Source: Anaerolineaceae bacterium
GTDB taxonomy: Bacteria; Chloroflexota; Anaerolineae; Aggregatilineales; Phototrophicaceae
Length of the DNA: 64,000 bases
Assembly (NCBI GenBank): GCA_026708325.1
Contig: JAPOVC010000009.1
Location: forward strand, 1-64,000
Reading direction: 5' to 3'
Each line of letters begins with the position of its first letter. The first letter of the stretch is position 1. A program made the position numbers and the translations under genes. This document shows positions 8,018 to 16,949 of this stretch, piece after piece. The notes under the pieces are model-generated. The model saw nothing but the letters and a program-made list of their open reading frames with translations. It ran no database searches and was not told where the DNA came from.

Positions 8018-8881
8018 TCACGGCGAAGGGGTGAATGGCTGGAAATCGATTGTGTGGTGCGTGACACCGGGTTCCTGTGTCCACAGGCCACGACCGGGGA
8101 AGGCGGGGTTGTCACTGAGCATGGTCGGGCCGAGGTCGCTTGCCTGGCACAGTCGGGAGAACAGGTCCAGGAGTGGGAAGCGAGTGGACCATTGCGGCGC
8201 AGTCAGTCGCAGGTCAAGTTGTTTACCCAGACCCAACCAAGTTTCATAGTCATCCGAGTATTGGTGCGAAAAAGCTGCCATCCCGGCAAGCAAATCAGCA
8301 AGTTGGATCGAATAGTTCAAAGACTCCTTTATATCCCTTACCTCAATCGTAGAGTGTACGGCTGTCTCCATACTCCCTCTTATTTCGTTTTGCAAGGCAG
8401 GAAAGTCCAGGCCAGTGTGTCGATCCGGTGCCAGTGTCCAGAATGGCGCAACTGATCCTTCGGCGGTTCGCCATCGAGATATGACTCGCAAAAACAGAGA
8501 GCCGTACATCATTTGCAGATGCATTGAATTCCGTTTACCTCGGCCGCCGCGCAAGCGATTCATGAAATTGCGTGCCTGCTGATTCCAGACAAGCACATCA
8601 ATGTGCAGTTCCCGGTTTGCCGCCAAACTCACGGCTGCTTCCAGTACCGACGCGGCATCTCGTTGGCGTCGGTTGTTGTTCAAGTCCTTCCACTTGATTT
8701 CGGACACGATGGCGCCGGCATCGCAGCGAGACGCGCAAAGGCGACGCTCGACTTCGCGGTAGTCTCCCCGGCGCGCTGACACACAGGCTACGGCGCGGTA
8801 TTCGCCACGGCTCCAGTAGGCCTCGTCGGCGAAGCCAACATGTGTAGTTCTTTTGTCCAGGCCAATGCTCTGAAGGCTCAA
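8018..8881 (-). CDS. DUF3800 domain-containing protein
   Basis: 287 residues with the layout of DUF3800. An acidic N-terminal strand (HVGFADEAYWSRG) replaces the usual Y-I-D-E-S motif. Then come SEIKWKDL, an HIDVLVWN strand, and the helix SIQLADLLAGMAAF with its conserved Q-x-A-D. DUF3800 proteins are predicted RNase H-fold nucleases often found in mobile or defence regions. The start is a TTG at 8879-8881 preceded by GGGAG at 8-base spacing; no ATG exists before the first conserved Asp. It is middle gene of a three-gene cassette. Function unproven. Confidence 0.75.
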   Translation of the reverse strand: MSLQSIGLDKRTTHVGFADEAYWSRGEYRAVACVSARRGDYREVERRLCASRCDAGAIVSEIKWKDLNNNRRQRDAASVLEAAVSLAANRELHIDVLVWNQQARNFMNRLRGGRGKRNSMHLQMMYGSLFLRVISRWRTAEGSVAPFWTLAPDRHTGLDFPALQNEIRGSMETAVHSTIEVRDIKESLNYSIQLADLLAGMAAFSHQYSDDYETWLGLGKQLDLRLTAPQWSTRFPLLDLFSRLCQASDLGPTMLSDNPAFPGRGLWTQEPGVTHHTIDFQPFTPSP

Positions 8882-8911
8882 CTACTGCACTCCCATTGTG
8901 CGCCCTCGCGC

Positions 8912-9280
8912 TCAGCGCACGGCTACGGTGTTGTCCCTGAAGTGATACATGTAATCGTGCAGTTGACGCACAAGCATTTCACCGCGCTTCACTTCAGCGT
9001 CGCCTGGTGCGAATATCAGATAACGTGAATGGAGGACTCCGCCGTCCCGCGCCTGGCTGCTCTTGTAGACTCCATCGTCGCGTGGCTCTGCGTTGGGCCA
9101 GTCTTCCAGCACCAGCGCCGGTACCATCCCTTCCAGTTCCGGTAGCGGGCGAGTTACGGGCGGTTCGAACTGTTCACCGAACCAGCGATATTCAATGACC
9201 AAGGCCAGTTTCTGGTCGCCCACCTGAAAATGCGCAATGGCGCGGGCATCCATTCGCGGATCGCCGTGTGTCGATGTCAT
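8912..9280 (-). CDS. Hypothetical protein, accessory cassette
   Basis: 122 residues, soluble, unrecognised. It is rich in beta-type segments (FQVGDQKLALVIEYRWFGE, HSRYLIFAPG) and ends with VRQLHDYMYHFRDNTVAVR. ATG 9280 is preceded by GAGGAG at 11 bases; ATG 9253 is an alternative. It is the first gene of the cassette, 30 bp before the DUF3800 start. A TACAAT-like -10 box lies about 45 bases upstream of the ATG with only a weak -35. Confidence 0.55.
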   Translation of the reverse strand: MTSTHGDPRMDARAIAHFQVGDQKLALVIEYRWFGEQFEPPVTRPLPELEGMVPALVLEDWPNAEPRDDGVYKSSQARDGGVLHSRYLIFAPGDAEVKRGEMLVRQLHDYMYHFRDNTVAVR

Positions 9281-9353
9281 CTGCGATGTGGCTCCTCGCG
9301 TGCATGGATGTCTGTATCATCATTGTACACGCAGAGAGTCTGCCTGTGCGTGG

Positions 9354-10130
9354 CTACAGCCTCTGCAGATGCTGGCCGCCGTTGACGTTGATCACCTCGC
9401 CGGTGCTGAAGGGGAAATGGCCCTCGACGATCGCGACGCAGGCCAGCGCCACGTCCTGCGGCAGGCCGAGGCGGCGGATCGGCGTGAAGCCCTGGCTGAC
9501 GAGGCGGCGGTAGCGCTCCAGCACCACGGCGGTCATGTCGGTCTCGATGATGCCGGGACGCAACTCGTAGACGTGGATGCCGTGTTCGGCGAGGCGGTCG
9601 GCGTAGAGTTTGGTCATCATGCCCATGCCGGTCTTGGAGATGCAGTATTCGCCGCGGCTGGTGCTGGCGACGACGGCGCTCATCGAGCCGATGTTGATGA
9701 TCGTGCCGGCGCGCTCCGCGGCCAGCATGTGCCGCGCGATGCCCTGGGTCAGGAAGAGGGGTCCGCGCAGGTTGACGCCCATGACCTCGTCGTAGCTGGC
9801 CTCGCTCATTTCAAGGATGTCCACGCGCTGACGCGGCGCCATGCCGGCGTTGTTGACCAGCAGGTCGACCCCGCCCCAGGCGCCGATGGCCTCGCGCAGC
9901 AGGGTCGCGCGGCCCTCTGACGCAGCCACGTCGGCCTGGATGGCGCGGGCCTCGCCGCCGGCCTCCTCTATCTCGCGCAGGCAGGAAGCGGCCGAGTCGG
10001 CGTCGGCGCGGTAGTTGACGAGTACGCGCCAGCCGCGCTCGCCCAGGGCGATGGCGATGGCGCGTCCGATGCCGCGGCCGGCGCCGGTCACGAGGGCCAC
10101 GCGCGGCCCTGTTTTTTCAGATGTGGACAT
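9354..10130 (-). CDS. SDR oxidoreductase, 3-ketoacyl-ACP-reductase-like
   Basis: 258 residues with TGAGRGIG (cofactor), VNNAG, Ser in INIGSMSAV, Y-x3-K as YCISKTG, and the C-terminal FSTGEVINVNGGQHL typical of FabG-like SDRs. R in LVNYRAD after beta2 suggests NADP(H). The ribosome site is CCCGGAGGCAAC. It follows the GH88-like hydrolase gene after 165 bp containing two R2 hairpins. This may be a sugar-derivative dehydrogenase rather than a fatty-acid enzyme, given the neighbouring unsaturated-uronide hydrolase. Confidence 0.88.
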   Translation of the reverse strand: MSTSEKTGPRVALVTGAGRGIGRAIAIALGERGWRVLVNYRADADSAASCLREIEEAGGEARAIQADVAASEGRATLLREAIGAWGGVDLLVNNAGMAPRQRVDILEMSEASYDEVMGVNLRGPLFLTQGIARHMLAAERAGTIINIGSMSAVVASTSRGEYCISKTGMGMMTKLYADRLAEHGIHVYELRPGIIETDMTAVVLERYRRLVSQGFTPIRRLGLPQDVALACVAIVEGHFPFSTGEVINVNGGQHLQRL

Positions 10131-10172
10131 GTTGCCTCCGGGAGTTTCCAGATCGATGGATATGGCACGACA

Positions 10173-10239
10173 GGCGATTTGCTAAATCGCCCCTACGATT
10201 GTGCCGGGCGATTTGAGCGGGCGACATGATATGTCGTCC
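10173..10239. repeat. R2 palindromic repeats (two hairpins)
   Basis: GGCGATTT-GCT-AAATCGCC at 10173-10191 is a perfect 8-bp stem with a 3-base loop. At 10219-10239 GGGCGACAT-GAT-ATGTCGTCC is a 9-bp arm pair with one mismatch. The same motifs recur at 30467-30575 and 31481-31604. Confidence 0.8.
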
Positions 10240-10295
10240 CTGCGGTGCCGGGCAGGGCGGTCGCTGAAGCGACTCCGTCCTTCGCGAACGCCCCT

Positions 10296-11399
10296 TCACT
10301 CATTCAGGTAATTGCACAAGGCTTCGAGAAAAAAGTGATCGCCCCACATGACGCTCTGGTTGACGCCGAGGCCTCGGCGCTCGTGGTACATGCCGCAGCG
10401 CAGGATGCCCTCGTGGCCGTCGGCGTCGTCGATGAGGAAGGGCGGTGCGCAGAGCGTGTAGAGGATGCGCCGCGCGCTGTTGCGGTAGAGGCGGGCACGC
10501 AGGGGGTCGCTGGTGAGTCGCGCCAGTTGCTGGAAACCGCTGGCGGCAATGGCGGCGGCCGAGCTTTCGTAGGGGTGTTGCGGCTCGGGCTCGAACCAGT
10601 CGTTGGGGGGAATGCCGTGCGCGGGCGTATGTTCAAGGTAGCAGGCAGCGCAGGCCTCGGCGGTCTGCAGGAAGCGGGCGTCGCCGCTGAAGCGATAGGC
10701 GGTGCCGAAGCCGTAGAGCGCCCAGGTCAGGCCGCGCGCCCACATCGAGTCGCCGCGCCAGCCCTGGTGGGTGCTCTGCCGCAGGAACTCGCCCGTGTCG
10801 GTATCGAAGAGGCCCTCGTGGGCGGTGCTGCCGTCGCCGCGCACGAGGTAGCGGCGCGTGGTGAGGCAGTGCTGGTTGACGCGGCGCAGCAGGTCGGCGT
10901 CGCCGGTCTCCTGCGCGGCGTAGTAGATGATGCCGATGTTCATCATGATGTCGATGAAGAGGCTCTGCGGGCCGACGAAGGAGGGCAGGTAGCGGCCCTT
11001 TTCGCGGAAGCGCGAACCGGCGGTGTGGCCGGCCTCGATGATCACGTGGTGCTGAAACTCCTCGCCGTCCGCGTCGTACCAGCGCTTCCAGCTGGACCAG
11101 AAGAGGAAGCCGAGGTCGTGGACGCTGGTGTCGGTCGCGCGGTGTTCGATCAGGCGGCAGTAGTGGATGGCGCGCTCGCGAAACCAGGGGTCGCCGGTCT
11201 GCTGGTGGATGAGCCAGAGCTGGCCGGGCAGGAAGCCCTCGCACCAGTTGGTCCAGGCCTCGCCCTCGTGGCGCCACTGGCCGTCTTCAGTGTAGAGCGG
11301 GAAGTAGTCCGGATGGACGGTGACGAGTCGGCGCAACTGGCGCGCGGCGTAATCGAGGGCGTGTTCGGCACGATCGCGCAGTGGTCCGGTCGTGGTCAT
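10296..11399 (-). CDS. Glycoside hydrolase family 88 (unsaturated glucuronyl hydrolase-like)
   Basis: 367 residues forming an (alpha/alpha)6-barrel enzyme that removes unsaturated uronic acids from oligosaccharides by hydrating the 4,5 double bond. The two family aspartates appear as D95 in VHDLGF and D150 in SLFIDIMMN. Aromatic substrate-site motifs are also present (TNWCEGFLPGQLW, WARGLTWALYGF, WGDHFFLEAL). No signal peptide is present, so it acts in the cytoplasm on imported fragments. It overlaps the upstream M20 peptidase gene by 4 bp, an odd pairing functionally. Confidence 0.88.
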   Translation of the reverse strand: MTTTGPLRDRAEHALDYAARQLRRLVTVHPDYFPLYTEDGQWRHEGEAWTNWCEGFLPGQLWLIHQQTGDPWFRERAIHYCRLIEHRATDTSVHDLGFLFWSSWKRWYDADGEEFQHHVIIEAGHTAGSRFREKGRYLPSFVGPQSLFIDIMMNIGIIYYAAQETGDADLLRRVNQHCLTTRRYLVRGDGSTAHEGLFDTDTGEFLRQSTHQGWRGDSMWARGLTWALYGFGTAYRFSGDARFLQTAEACAACYLEHTPAHGIPPNDWFEPEPQHPYESSAAAIAASGFQQLARLTSDPLRARLYRNSARRILYTLCAPPFLIDDADGHEGILRCGMYHERRGLGVNQSVMWGDHFFLEALCNYLNE

Positions 11400-12724
11400 T
11401 CAGCCTCCCCGAATCGCTGGATGAGGGAATACATGGCATTGGTGCCGAAGTCCATGGAGGCGACCGGGATGCGCTCGTCGGCGGCGTGCAGGGCCGACAT
11501 GAACTCGATCTCCGGCGGCAGGTCCATGGGCAGAAAGCCGTAGCTCTGGATGCCGAGTTGCGAGAACCAGCGGCCGTCGGTGCCGGCGGGCGTGATGGCC
11601 GGCACGGGGATGGCGTCGGGGTCACCCTGGCGCAGGACGTCGGCGAGGGTGGCGAAGAGGCCCATGTCGGGTTGTTCGGGGGAGACGCCCTTGCCGCCCA
11701 TGCGCTGCAACTCGAGCTCGACGTCCGGGCCGAGCAGGTCGCGCAGTTCGCCATGGACCTTGTCGCAGTCCTGGCCGGGCAGGATACGCACGTCGAGGCG
11801 CAGACGCACCTCGGAGGGGACGACGTTGCTCTTGTGGCCGCCCTGCACGATGGTGGCGTTGAAGGTGTTGTGCAGCAGCGGTTCGAGCCAGCGGCCGAAT
11901 TCGCCCAGCTGGTCGAGCACCTGGTCGGTCTGCGCGGGATCCAGCAGACGCAGCAACTGCTCGCGCTCGTCGGCGGGCAGGGGCCCGGCGAGGGCCTCGA
12001 TCATCAGGCGCACGCCGGGCGTGACGTGCACCGGCAGGCGGCTGCGATCAAGGATCTGCAGGGCGCGTCCCAGTTGCGCCATGGCGCCGCCGCGCAGGGG
12101 CATCGAGCCGTGTCCGCCGGGCCCGCGGAAGGTGACCATGGTGCCGCAGCCGGACTTTTCGGCGACCTGGATCGGGTAGTACTTGCGGCCCCTGAGGTAG
12201 GAGGTGTAGCCGCCGACCTCGCCGATGCCGAAGCGCACGCCCTCGAAGAGTTCCGGGTGTTCGTTGACGAGATAGCCGGCGCCGTAGCGGCCGCCGACCT
12301 CCTCGTCGGCGAGCACCAGCAGCAGCACGTCGCCGGGGGGCGTGAAGCCATGCGCCCTGGCGCGCAGGCAGGCGGCGATCATCATGGTCACGCCGCCCTT
12401 CATGTCCAGCGTACCGCGGCCCCAGACGTAGCCGTCGGCGATGGCGCCGCTGAAGGGCGGATGGGTCCACTGCTGGTCGGCGGCGGTGACCACGTCGACG
12501 TGGCCGTAAAGCAGCAGCGGCGGCGCCTGGCCCGCGCCCGGCAGGCGCGCCAGCAGGTTGGGGCGGGCCTCGTCTTTGGCGATGATCCGATAATCGATGC
12601 CCCCCTGCTGCAGCAGGTCAGCTACGTACCGCACGCAGGCGGCCTCGTTGCCGGGGGGATTGGTGGTATCAAAGCGGACGAGTTGTTGCAGCAACCCGGC
12701 GGGGCGCTCGTGAATGGGGGTCAT
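11396..12724 (-). CDS. M20 family metallopeptidase (ArgE/DapE/CPG2-like)
   Basis: 442 residues with all di-zinc motifs: GHVDVV (H75, D77), RGTLDMKG (bridging D107) and ADEEVGG (catalytic E141, metal E142). D in PAGTDGRWF and the C-terminal His in SALHAADE complete the site. A dimerisation domain sits in the middle (GPGGHGSMPL). Such enzymes cleave acetyl, succinyl or aminoacyl amide bonds; the substrate here is unknown. ATG 12724 follows AGGACC. It is the first gene of the operon with GH88 and SDR, and is divergent from the cyclophilin gene. Confidence 0.9.
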   Translation of the reverse strand: MTPIHERPAGLLQQLVRFDTTNPPGNEAACVRYVADLLQQGGIDYRIIAKDEARPNLLARLPGAGQAPPLLLYGHVDVVTAADQQWTHPPFSGAIADGYVWGRGTLDMKGGVTMMIAACLRARAHGFTPPGDVLLLVLADEEVGGRYGAGYLVNEHPELFEGVRFGIGEVGGYTSYLRGRKYYPIQVAEKSGCGTMVTFRGPGGHGSMPLRGGAMAQLGRALQILDRSRLPVHVTPGVRLMIEALAGPLPADEREQLLRLLDPAQTDQVLDQLGEFGRWLEPLLHNTFNATIVQGGHKSNVVPSEVRLRLDVRILPGQDCDKVHGELRDLLGPDVELELQRMGGKGVSPEQPDMGLFATLADVLRQGDPDAIPVPAITPAGTDGRWFSQLGIQSYGFLPMDLPPEIEFMSALHAADERIPVASMDFGTNAMYSLIQRFGEAE

Positions 12725-12824
12725 GCGGATGGTCCTAATGTTTCACCAGGGAATTCAGTGTACAGTGGGGATGTTGCGACTGCCAGGGATGGCGGCTACC
12801 CCGGACCGGTGAGAGGAGCAGTGG

Positions 12825-13322
12825 ATGGCGAGGCAATATTCGACGGCGCCCGGCATGATTATTGACGTGAGCAAGAGCTACGTGGCGCATTTTCATACCA
12901 GCCGTGGCGATTTCGACGTCCAGCTCCATGCGGCAGAGGCGCCGCTCACGGTCAACAACTTTGTTTTTCTGGCCCGTGAAGGCTTTTATGATGGAGTCAT
13001 CTTTCATCGCGTCATCAAAAATCCGCCATTCATGATCCAGGGGGGCGACCCCACGGGCACCGGCCGCGGCGGGCCGGGCTATCGCTTCCCGGACGAGGCC
13101 TCCGCGCTGGAGTTGAAGCATGACGGCCCGGGCGTGTTGAGCATGGCCAACGCCGGACCCAACACCAACGGCTCGCAGTTCTTCATCACGCACGTCGCCA
13201 CACCGCACCTGGACGGCAAGCACGCCGTCTTCGGCCGGGTCGGTGGCGACGGCCAGCAGGTGGTGAACGCCATTGAGCAGGGCGACCGGATCGAAACCCT
13301 GAGCATCAGCGAACTCGACTGA
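12825..13322 (+). CDS. Peptidyl-prolyl cis-trans isomerase (cyclophilin type)
   Basis: 165 residues covering one complete cyclophilin domain. FHRVI holds the catalytic Arg. [33 protein letters not shown] and [11 protein letters not shown] follow, all family hallmarks. There is no signal peptide, so it is a cytoplasmic folding helper. The start has GAGAGGAG nine bases upstream. An N-terminal stretch of about 17 residues precedes the domain. The next gene begins 7 bp after its stop. Confidence 0.95.
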   Translation: MARQYSTAPGMIIDVSKSYVAHFHTSRGDFDVQLHAAEAPLTVNNFVFLAREGFYDGVIFHRVIKNPPFMIQGGDPTGTGRGGPGYRFPDEASALELKHDGPGVLSMANAGPNTNGSQFFITHVATPHLDGKHAVFGRVGGDGQQVVNAIEQGDRIETLSISELD

Positions 13323-13329
13323 ACAATAA

Positions 13330-14097
13330 TTGACAAAACATCTTGCGGTCCGCCAGCGACGGCGCACGCTGCTGCGAGTCGCGGCCGCCACCCTGCTGCT
13401 GGCGCTGGCCGGCCTGGCCTACTTTCTGGCGAGCGGACCCCGGGCGGAACCGGCGGCGCTGGCCGCCCTGGTCCCTGACGAGACCCTCGTCCTGCGCGAC
13501 GAGGGCTGGCTGACCCTTGCCCCGCGCGACGCGGCGCCGGCGGCCGGCCTGGTGTTCTACCCCGGCGGCCTGGTGCCGACGGAGGCCTACGCGCCCCTTG
13601 CGCGCGCCGTTGCCGCCGAAGGCTATCTGGTGGCGCTGCTGCGCATGCCGCTCAACCTGGCGGTGCTGGACAGCGGCCGGGCCCTGGCCGTCCTCGAGAG
13701 CTATCCGGAAATCGGGCGTTGGGTCGTCGCCGGGCACTCGCTGGGCGGCAGCATGGCCGCGCGCTTCGCGGCAGACCATGCGCAGGGCATCGACGGGCTA
13801 TTGCTGCTGGCCGCCTGGCCGGAGGACAGCGTCGATCTGTCTACATCGCCGCTGGCGGTGACCAGCGTGTACGGCAGCGAGGACGGTCTGGCGACGCCGG
13901 GCGAGGTCCTGGCCGCCGCCCCCCGTCTTCCCGCCGACACGGCATTCATCCGCATTGAGGGCGGCAACCACGCGCAGTTCGGGCGCTATGGCCGGCAGAA
14001 CGGCGACAACGAAGCGTTGATTTCGCCCGACGAGCAACTGGCGCAAACTGTCGAAGTCGCGCTCGCGCTGCTGCGCCGGGTGGAAGCGGCGGGCTGA
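13330..14097 (+). CDS. Alpha/beta hydrolase, membrane-anchored
   Basis: 255 residues. An N-terminal membrane anchor (LLRVAAATLLLALAGLAYFLA) precedes an alpha/beta-hydrolase domain. That domain shows a strand-loop FYPGGLVP near the oxyanion hole, the nucleophile elbow GHSLGGS, acidic YGSEDGLAT, and the catalytic His in EGGNHAQFG. It resembles the 'alpha/beta hydrolase fold-5' group, substrate unknown. The proposed start is TTG 13330, which lacks a clear ribosome site, so the exact N-terminus is uncertain. It is probably cotranscribed with cyclophilin. Its stop converges 6 bp from the stop of the amino-acid ABC ATPase. Confidence 0.85.
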   Translation: MTKHLAVRQRRRTLLRVAAATLLLALAGLAYFLASGPRAEPAALAALVPDETLVLRDEGWLTLAPRDAAPAAGLVFYPGGLVPTEAYAPLARAVAAEGYLVALLRMPLNLAVLDSGRALAVLESYPEIGRWVVAGHSLGGSMAARFAADHAQGIDGLLLLAAWPEDSVDLSTSPLAVTSVYGSEDGLATPGEVLAAAPRLPADTAFIRIEGGNHAQFGRYGRQNGDNEALISPDEQLAQTVEVALALLRRVEAAG

Positions 14098-14103
14098 CGG
14101 GCC

Positions 14104-14892
14104 TTACAGGATCTGGCTCAGGAAGAGCTTGGTGCGCGGGTGCTGGGCGCGTTCGAAGAAGTGCTCCGGCTCGCCCTGCTCGACGATGCGGCCCTCATCC
14201 ATAAAGAGGACGCGGTCGGCCACCTCGCGGGCGAAGCCCATCTCGTGCGTGACGACCAGCATGGTCATGCCGGTCAGCGCCAGTTCCTTCATGACGTCCA
14301 GCACTTCCTTGATCATCTCGGGGTCCAGCGCCGAGGTGGGCTCGTCGAAGAGCATGATCTTGGGTTCCATGGCGAGGGCGCGGGCGATGGCGACGCGCTG
14401 CTGCTGCCCGCCGGAGAGCTGGCCGGGGTATTTGTGGGCCTGTTCGGGGATGCCGACGCGCTCCAGCAACTGCATGGCGTCGTTCTCGACCTCGGCGCGC
14501 GGGCGATGGCGCACGCGGATGGGGGCGAGGGTGATGTTCTGTATCGCCGTGAGGTGCGGGAAGAGGTTGAATTGCTGGAAGACCATGCCGATCTCGCGGC
14601 GAATGGCGGCGATGTTGCGCACGTCATGGCCCATTTCCCGGCCGTCAACGATGATCTGCCCCTCCTGATGCTCCTCCAGGCGGTTGATGCAACGGATGAG
14701 GGTGGACTTGCCGGAGCCGGAAGGGCCGATGATGACGACCACTTCCTGCGGGGCGACGCTTACGTTGATATCGCGCAGCACGTGAAACTCGCCGAACCAC
14801 TTGTTCATGTCGCGGCAGATGATGATGGGCTCTTCATCCATCTGGCTGATGGTGGTCCCCTGGCTCAGGGGGTCATTCCCGGCAGTGGCCAT
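14104..14892 (-). CDS. aapP: General L-amino acid ABC transporter ATP-binding protein (AapP/GlnQ type)
   Basis: 262 residues. Walker A is GPSGSGKST, the Q-loop is [10 protein letters not shown], the signature [16 protein letters not shown], Walker [14 protein letters not shown], and the H-loop VTHEM. The [17 protein letters not shown] run and the overall length are those of polar amino-acid uptake ATPases. GGGAGAGACGTC precedes ATG 14892. It is the last gene of the operon, 20 bp after the AapM-like permease, and powers both permeases from the cytoplasmic face. Confidence 0.95.
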   Translation of the reverse strand: MATAGNDPLSQGTTISQMDEEPIIICRDMNKWFGEFHVLRDINVSVAPQEVVVIIGPSGSGKSTLIRCINRLEEHQEGQIIVDGREMGHDVRNIAAIRREIGMVFQQFNLFPHLTAIQNITLAPIRVRHRPRAEVENDAMQLLERVGIPEQAHKYPGQLSGGQQQRVAIARALAMEPKIMLFDEPTSALDPEMIKEVLDVMKELALTGMTMLVVTHEMGFAREVADRVLFMDEGRIVEQGEPEHFFERAQHPRTKLFLSQIL

Positions 14893-14912
14893 GACGTCTC
14901 TCCCTTACCGGC

Positions 14913-16949
14913 TCAGGCGCGGGCGGCGCCGGAGCCGCTGGCCTCGATGCGGCGGCTGACATTGGACATGACAGAACTGAAGATGAAATAAAGGATGGCG
15001 ATGAAGATATAGGTCTCGCGGCGCAGGCCCTGGAATTCGGTCTGCGAGGCGATCAGGTTGGCGACGCCGGTGAGGTCGATGAGGCCGACGATGGTCACCA
15101 GCGAGGTGTCCTTGAAGAGCGAGATGAACTGGCCGACCATGGCCGGGATGACGGCGCGCAGCGCCTGTGGCAGGGTGATGTGCAGGGTGATGCGCCAGGC
15201 GGGCAGGCCCAGCGCGCGGGCCGCTTCCACCTGCCCCGGCGGCAGACTCTGCAGGCCGCCGCGCACGTCTTCGGCGAGGTAGGCGGCGCTGAAGAGAATC
15301 AGGGCCACCATGACGCGGTAGGGCGCGTTGTCCGGGCCGCCCAGGCCAGGCAGCACGAACTGCACCAGCAACATCGACATGAAGAGCAGGGTGATCAGCG
15401 GCACGCCGCGGAAGACCTCGATGTAGAGCGTGCTGGCGGCGCTGACGACGGGCAGGGCGCTGCGGCGCCCGAGGGCCAGCAGAATGCCGATCGGGAAGGC
15501 CGCGACGAGCGCGACGACCGTCAACACCAGGGTGAGCAGCAGGCCGCCCCAGAGCTGGGGGTCGCTGGCGCGCAGCACGCCACCTTCGCCGAAGCCGGCG
15601 ATCAGCAGGAATGCCAGCGGAATGGTGACCAGCCAGAGCCAGACCGCCGAACGCCGCACGCGTCTCAGGGGTGCTTCCTGTTCCCGGTCCCGCCGTCTCA
15701 GCCACTGCGCCGCGGCGTAGGCGGCGGCCATGAAGGCCACAAAGAGCGTCAACCCGAGGTTGAGTTGACCCAGGAAGGGCCCCAGCATCAGGCGCAGAAA
15801 ATCCGCCAGCGGGCGCTCGCCCCGATACTGGTGATCGATGATGCCGAGCATCGGCAGGTCGGCGCCGCCGGCATCGCGCGGACGCCCCCCTTCGACGAGC
15901 AGGCGGTCGGTGGCGCGCATGTACTGGAAGGCGCGTTCGCCTTCGCGAATGAAGCTGCGGTCGAAGATGGGGTAGAGGCCGCTGGCGCGCAGCAGCGCGA
16001 TGCTGTCATCGCTGTCCGCGACGCGCTTCTCCAGCACGTACCAGCCATCCCGCGGCAGTGTCTGACGCAGTTCCTCGCCCGGCGCGAGGCTGCGGCTGAA
16101 GATTTCCTCGCCCGTCTCGCCGCTGAGCAGCGTGAGCAGGACCGGGTAGGCGCTGACTTCGTAAGTGCTGTGAACGGGCGGCGGGACTTCGGTCTTGCCG
16201 AGTTCCTCCTCGTGGGCCGCGCGCTGTCGCCCGGTCAGGCGATCGCCGGCCAGTTCCCTCTCGATCGTCGCCAGGCGCCCGGCGCTGCCGAGGCGGTTGG
16301 CAGCGGCGTTGCGCAGGGTATTGGTCATGACGTCGCTGAAACTCGTGAGCTGCGCCAGTTCCGCGTCGTCGGCGGGCCTGACGAGACGGAAGGCGACTTC
16401 CTCCTCCGCGCCGGCGATGAAGGCGATGCGCTCCAGCGGGCGGGCGGTGATGGAACCGCTGGTGACCTCCCGTTGTCCGGCGGCCAGCCAGGTGGGCGGC
16501 AGCGGGATGGCGCTGGCGATGAGCCAGGGGATGACGAAGAGGGACAGCAGAACCCCGGCGAGGATCGTCCACAGGCGCAGGTGGATCCGCGACCAGGCGG
16601 CGAAATTCACGCCGGCCAGCACGGCGATAAAGAGGAAGAGGAAGGTGATGCGCGGGTCCATAAAGGCTTCGACCCGGCCGACCAGGAAGAGGCGCAGGTT
16701 GAAGATGATGGAGTACCAGTTGCCCGTGCCGATGCTCCAGTTGAGCAGGAAGGAGCATACGGCGACGAGGAACAGCGCAGCGAGGAGGGTGAGGGCGGTA
16801 TCCAGCGGCGAGCCGAAGAGATTGGCGCGCACCCAGGCCAGGGGCCCGACTTCCGTGATCGGCGGCCGCCGCTCCGGGGGTTCGTCGAAGTAGGCGATGT
16901 TGCGGTCCAGTCGCCGCGGCTGCCGCCTGCCCGCCATGCCGGTCTCCAT
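14913..16949 (-). CDS. aapM: General L-amino acid ABC transporter permease, AapM type, enlarged
   Basis: 678 residues, against roughly 380-400 for classical AapM. Four hydrophobic helices come first (to about residue 155). A soluble insert of some 240 residues follows (about 155-395), which is Arg/Glu-rich and has no recognised domain. The last 220 residues are a standard amino-acid permease core (GGLLLTLVLTVVALVAAFPIGI, EVFRGVPLITLLF, and EAA loop GQVEAARALGLPAWRITLHI). Its ATG overlaps the TGA of the AapQ-like gene by one base. The insert is predicted on the outer face, where it could contact the binding proteins. Confidence 0.9.
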   Translation of the reverse strand: METGMAGRRQPRRLDRNIAYFDEPPERRPPITEVGPLAWVRANLFGSPLDTALTLLAALFLVAVCSFLLNWSIGTGNWYSIIFNLRLFLVGRVEAFMDPRITFLFLFIAVLAGVNFAAWSRIHLRLWTILAGVLLSLFVIPWLIASAIPLPPTWLAAGQREVTSGSITARPLERIAFIAGAEEEVAFRLVRPADDAELAQLTSFSDVMTNTLRNAAANRLGSAGRLATIERELAGDRLTGRQRAAHEEELGKTEVPPPVHSTYEVSAYPVLLTLLSGETGEEIFSRSLAPGEELRQTLPRDGWYVLEKRVADSDDSIALLRASGLYPIFDRSFIREGERAFQYMRATDRLLVEGGRPRDAGGADLPMLGIIDHQYRGERPLADFLRLMLGPFLGQLNLGLTLFVAFMAAAYAAAQWLRRRDREQEAPLRRVRRSAVWLWLVTIPLAFLLIAGFGEGGVLRASDPQLWGGLLLTLVLTVVALVAAFPIGILLALGRRSALPVVSAASTLYIEVFRGVPLITLLFMSMLLVQFVLPGLGGPDNAPYRVMVALILFSAAYLAEDVRGGLQSLPPGQVEAARALGLPAWRITLHITLPQALRAVIPAMVGQFISLFKDTSLVTIVGLIDLTGVANLIASQTEFQGLRRETYIFIAILYFIFSSVMSNVSRRIEASGSGAARA

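Noticed and set aside
9173-9185. GGTTCGAAC as a tRNA T-arm
   Set aside because: Lies inside the 122-codon gene and no cloverleaf can be formed around it. No tRNA was found in the window.
12729-12740. ATGGTCCTAATG shared with the MFS upstream elements
   Set aside because: Twelve identical bases in the divergent M20/cyclophilin gap, but without the CCAATC palindrome or TATGAT box. Probably chance.
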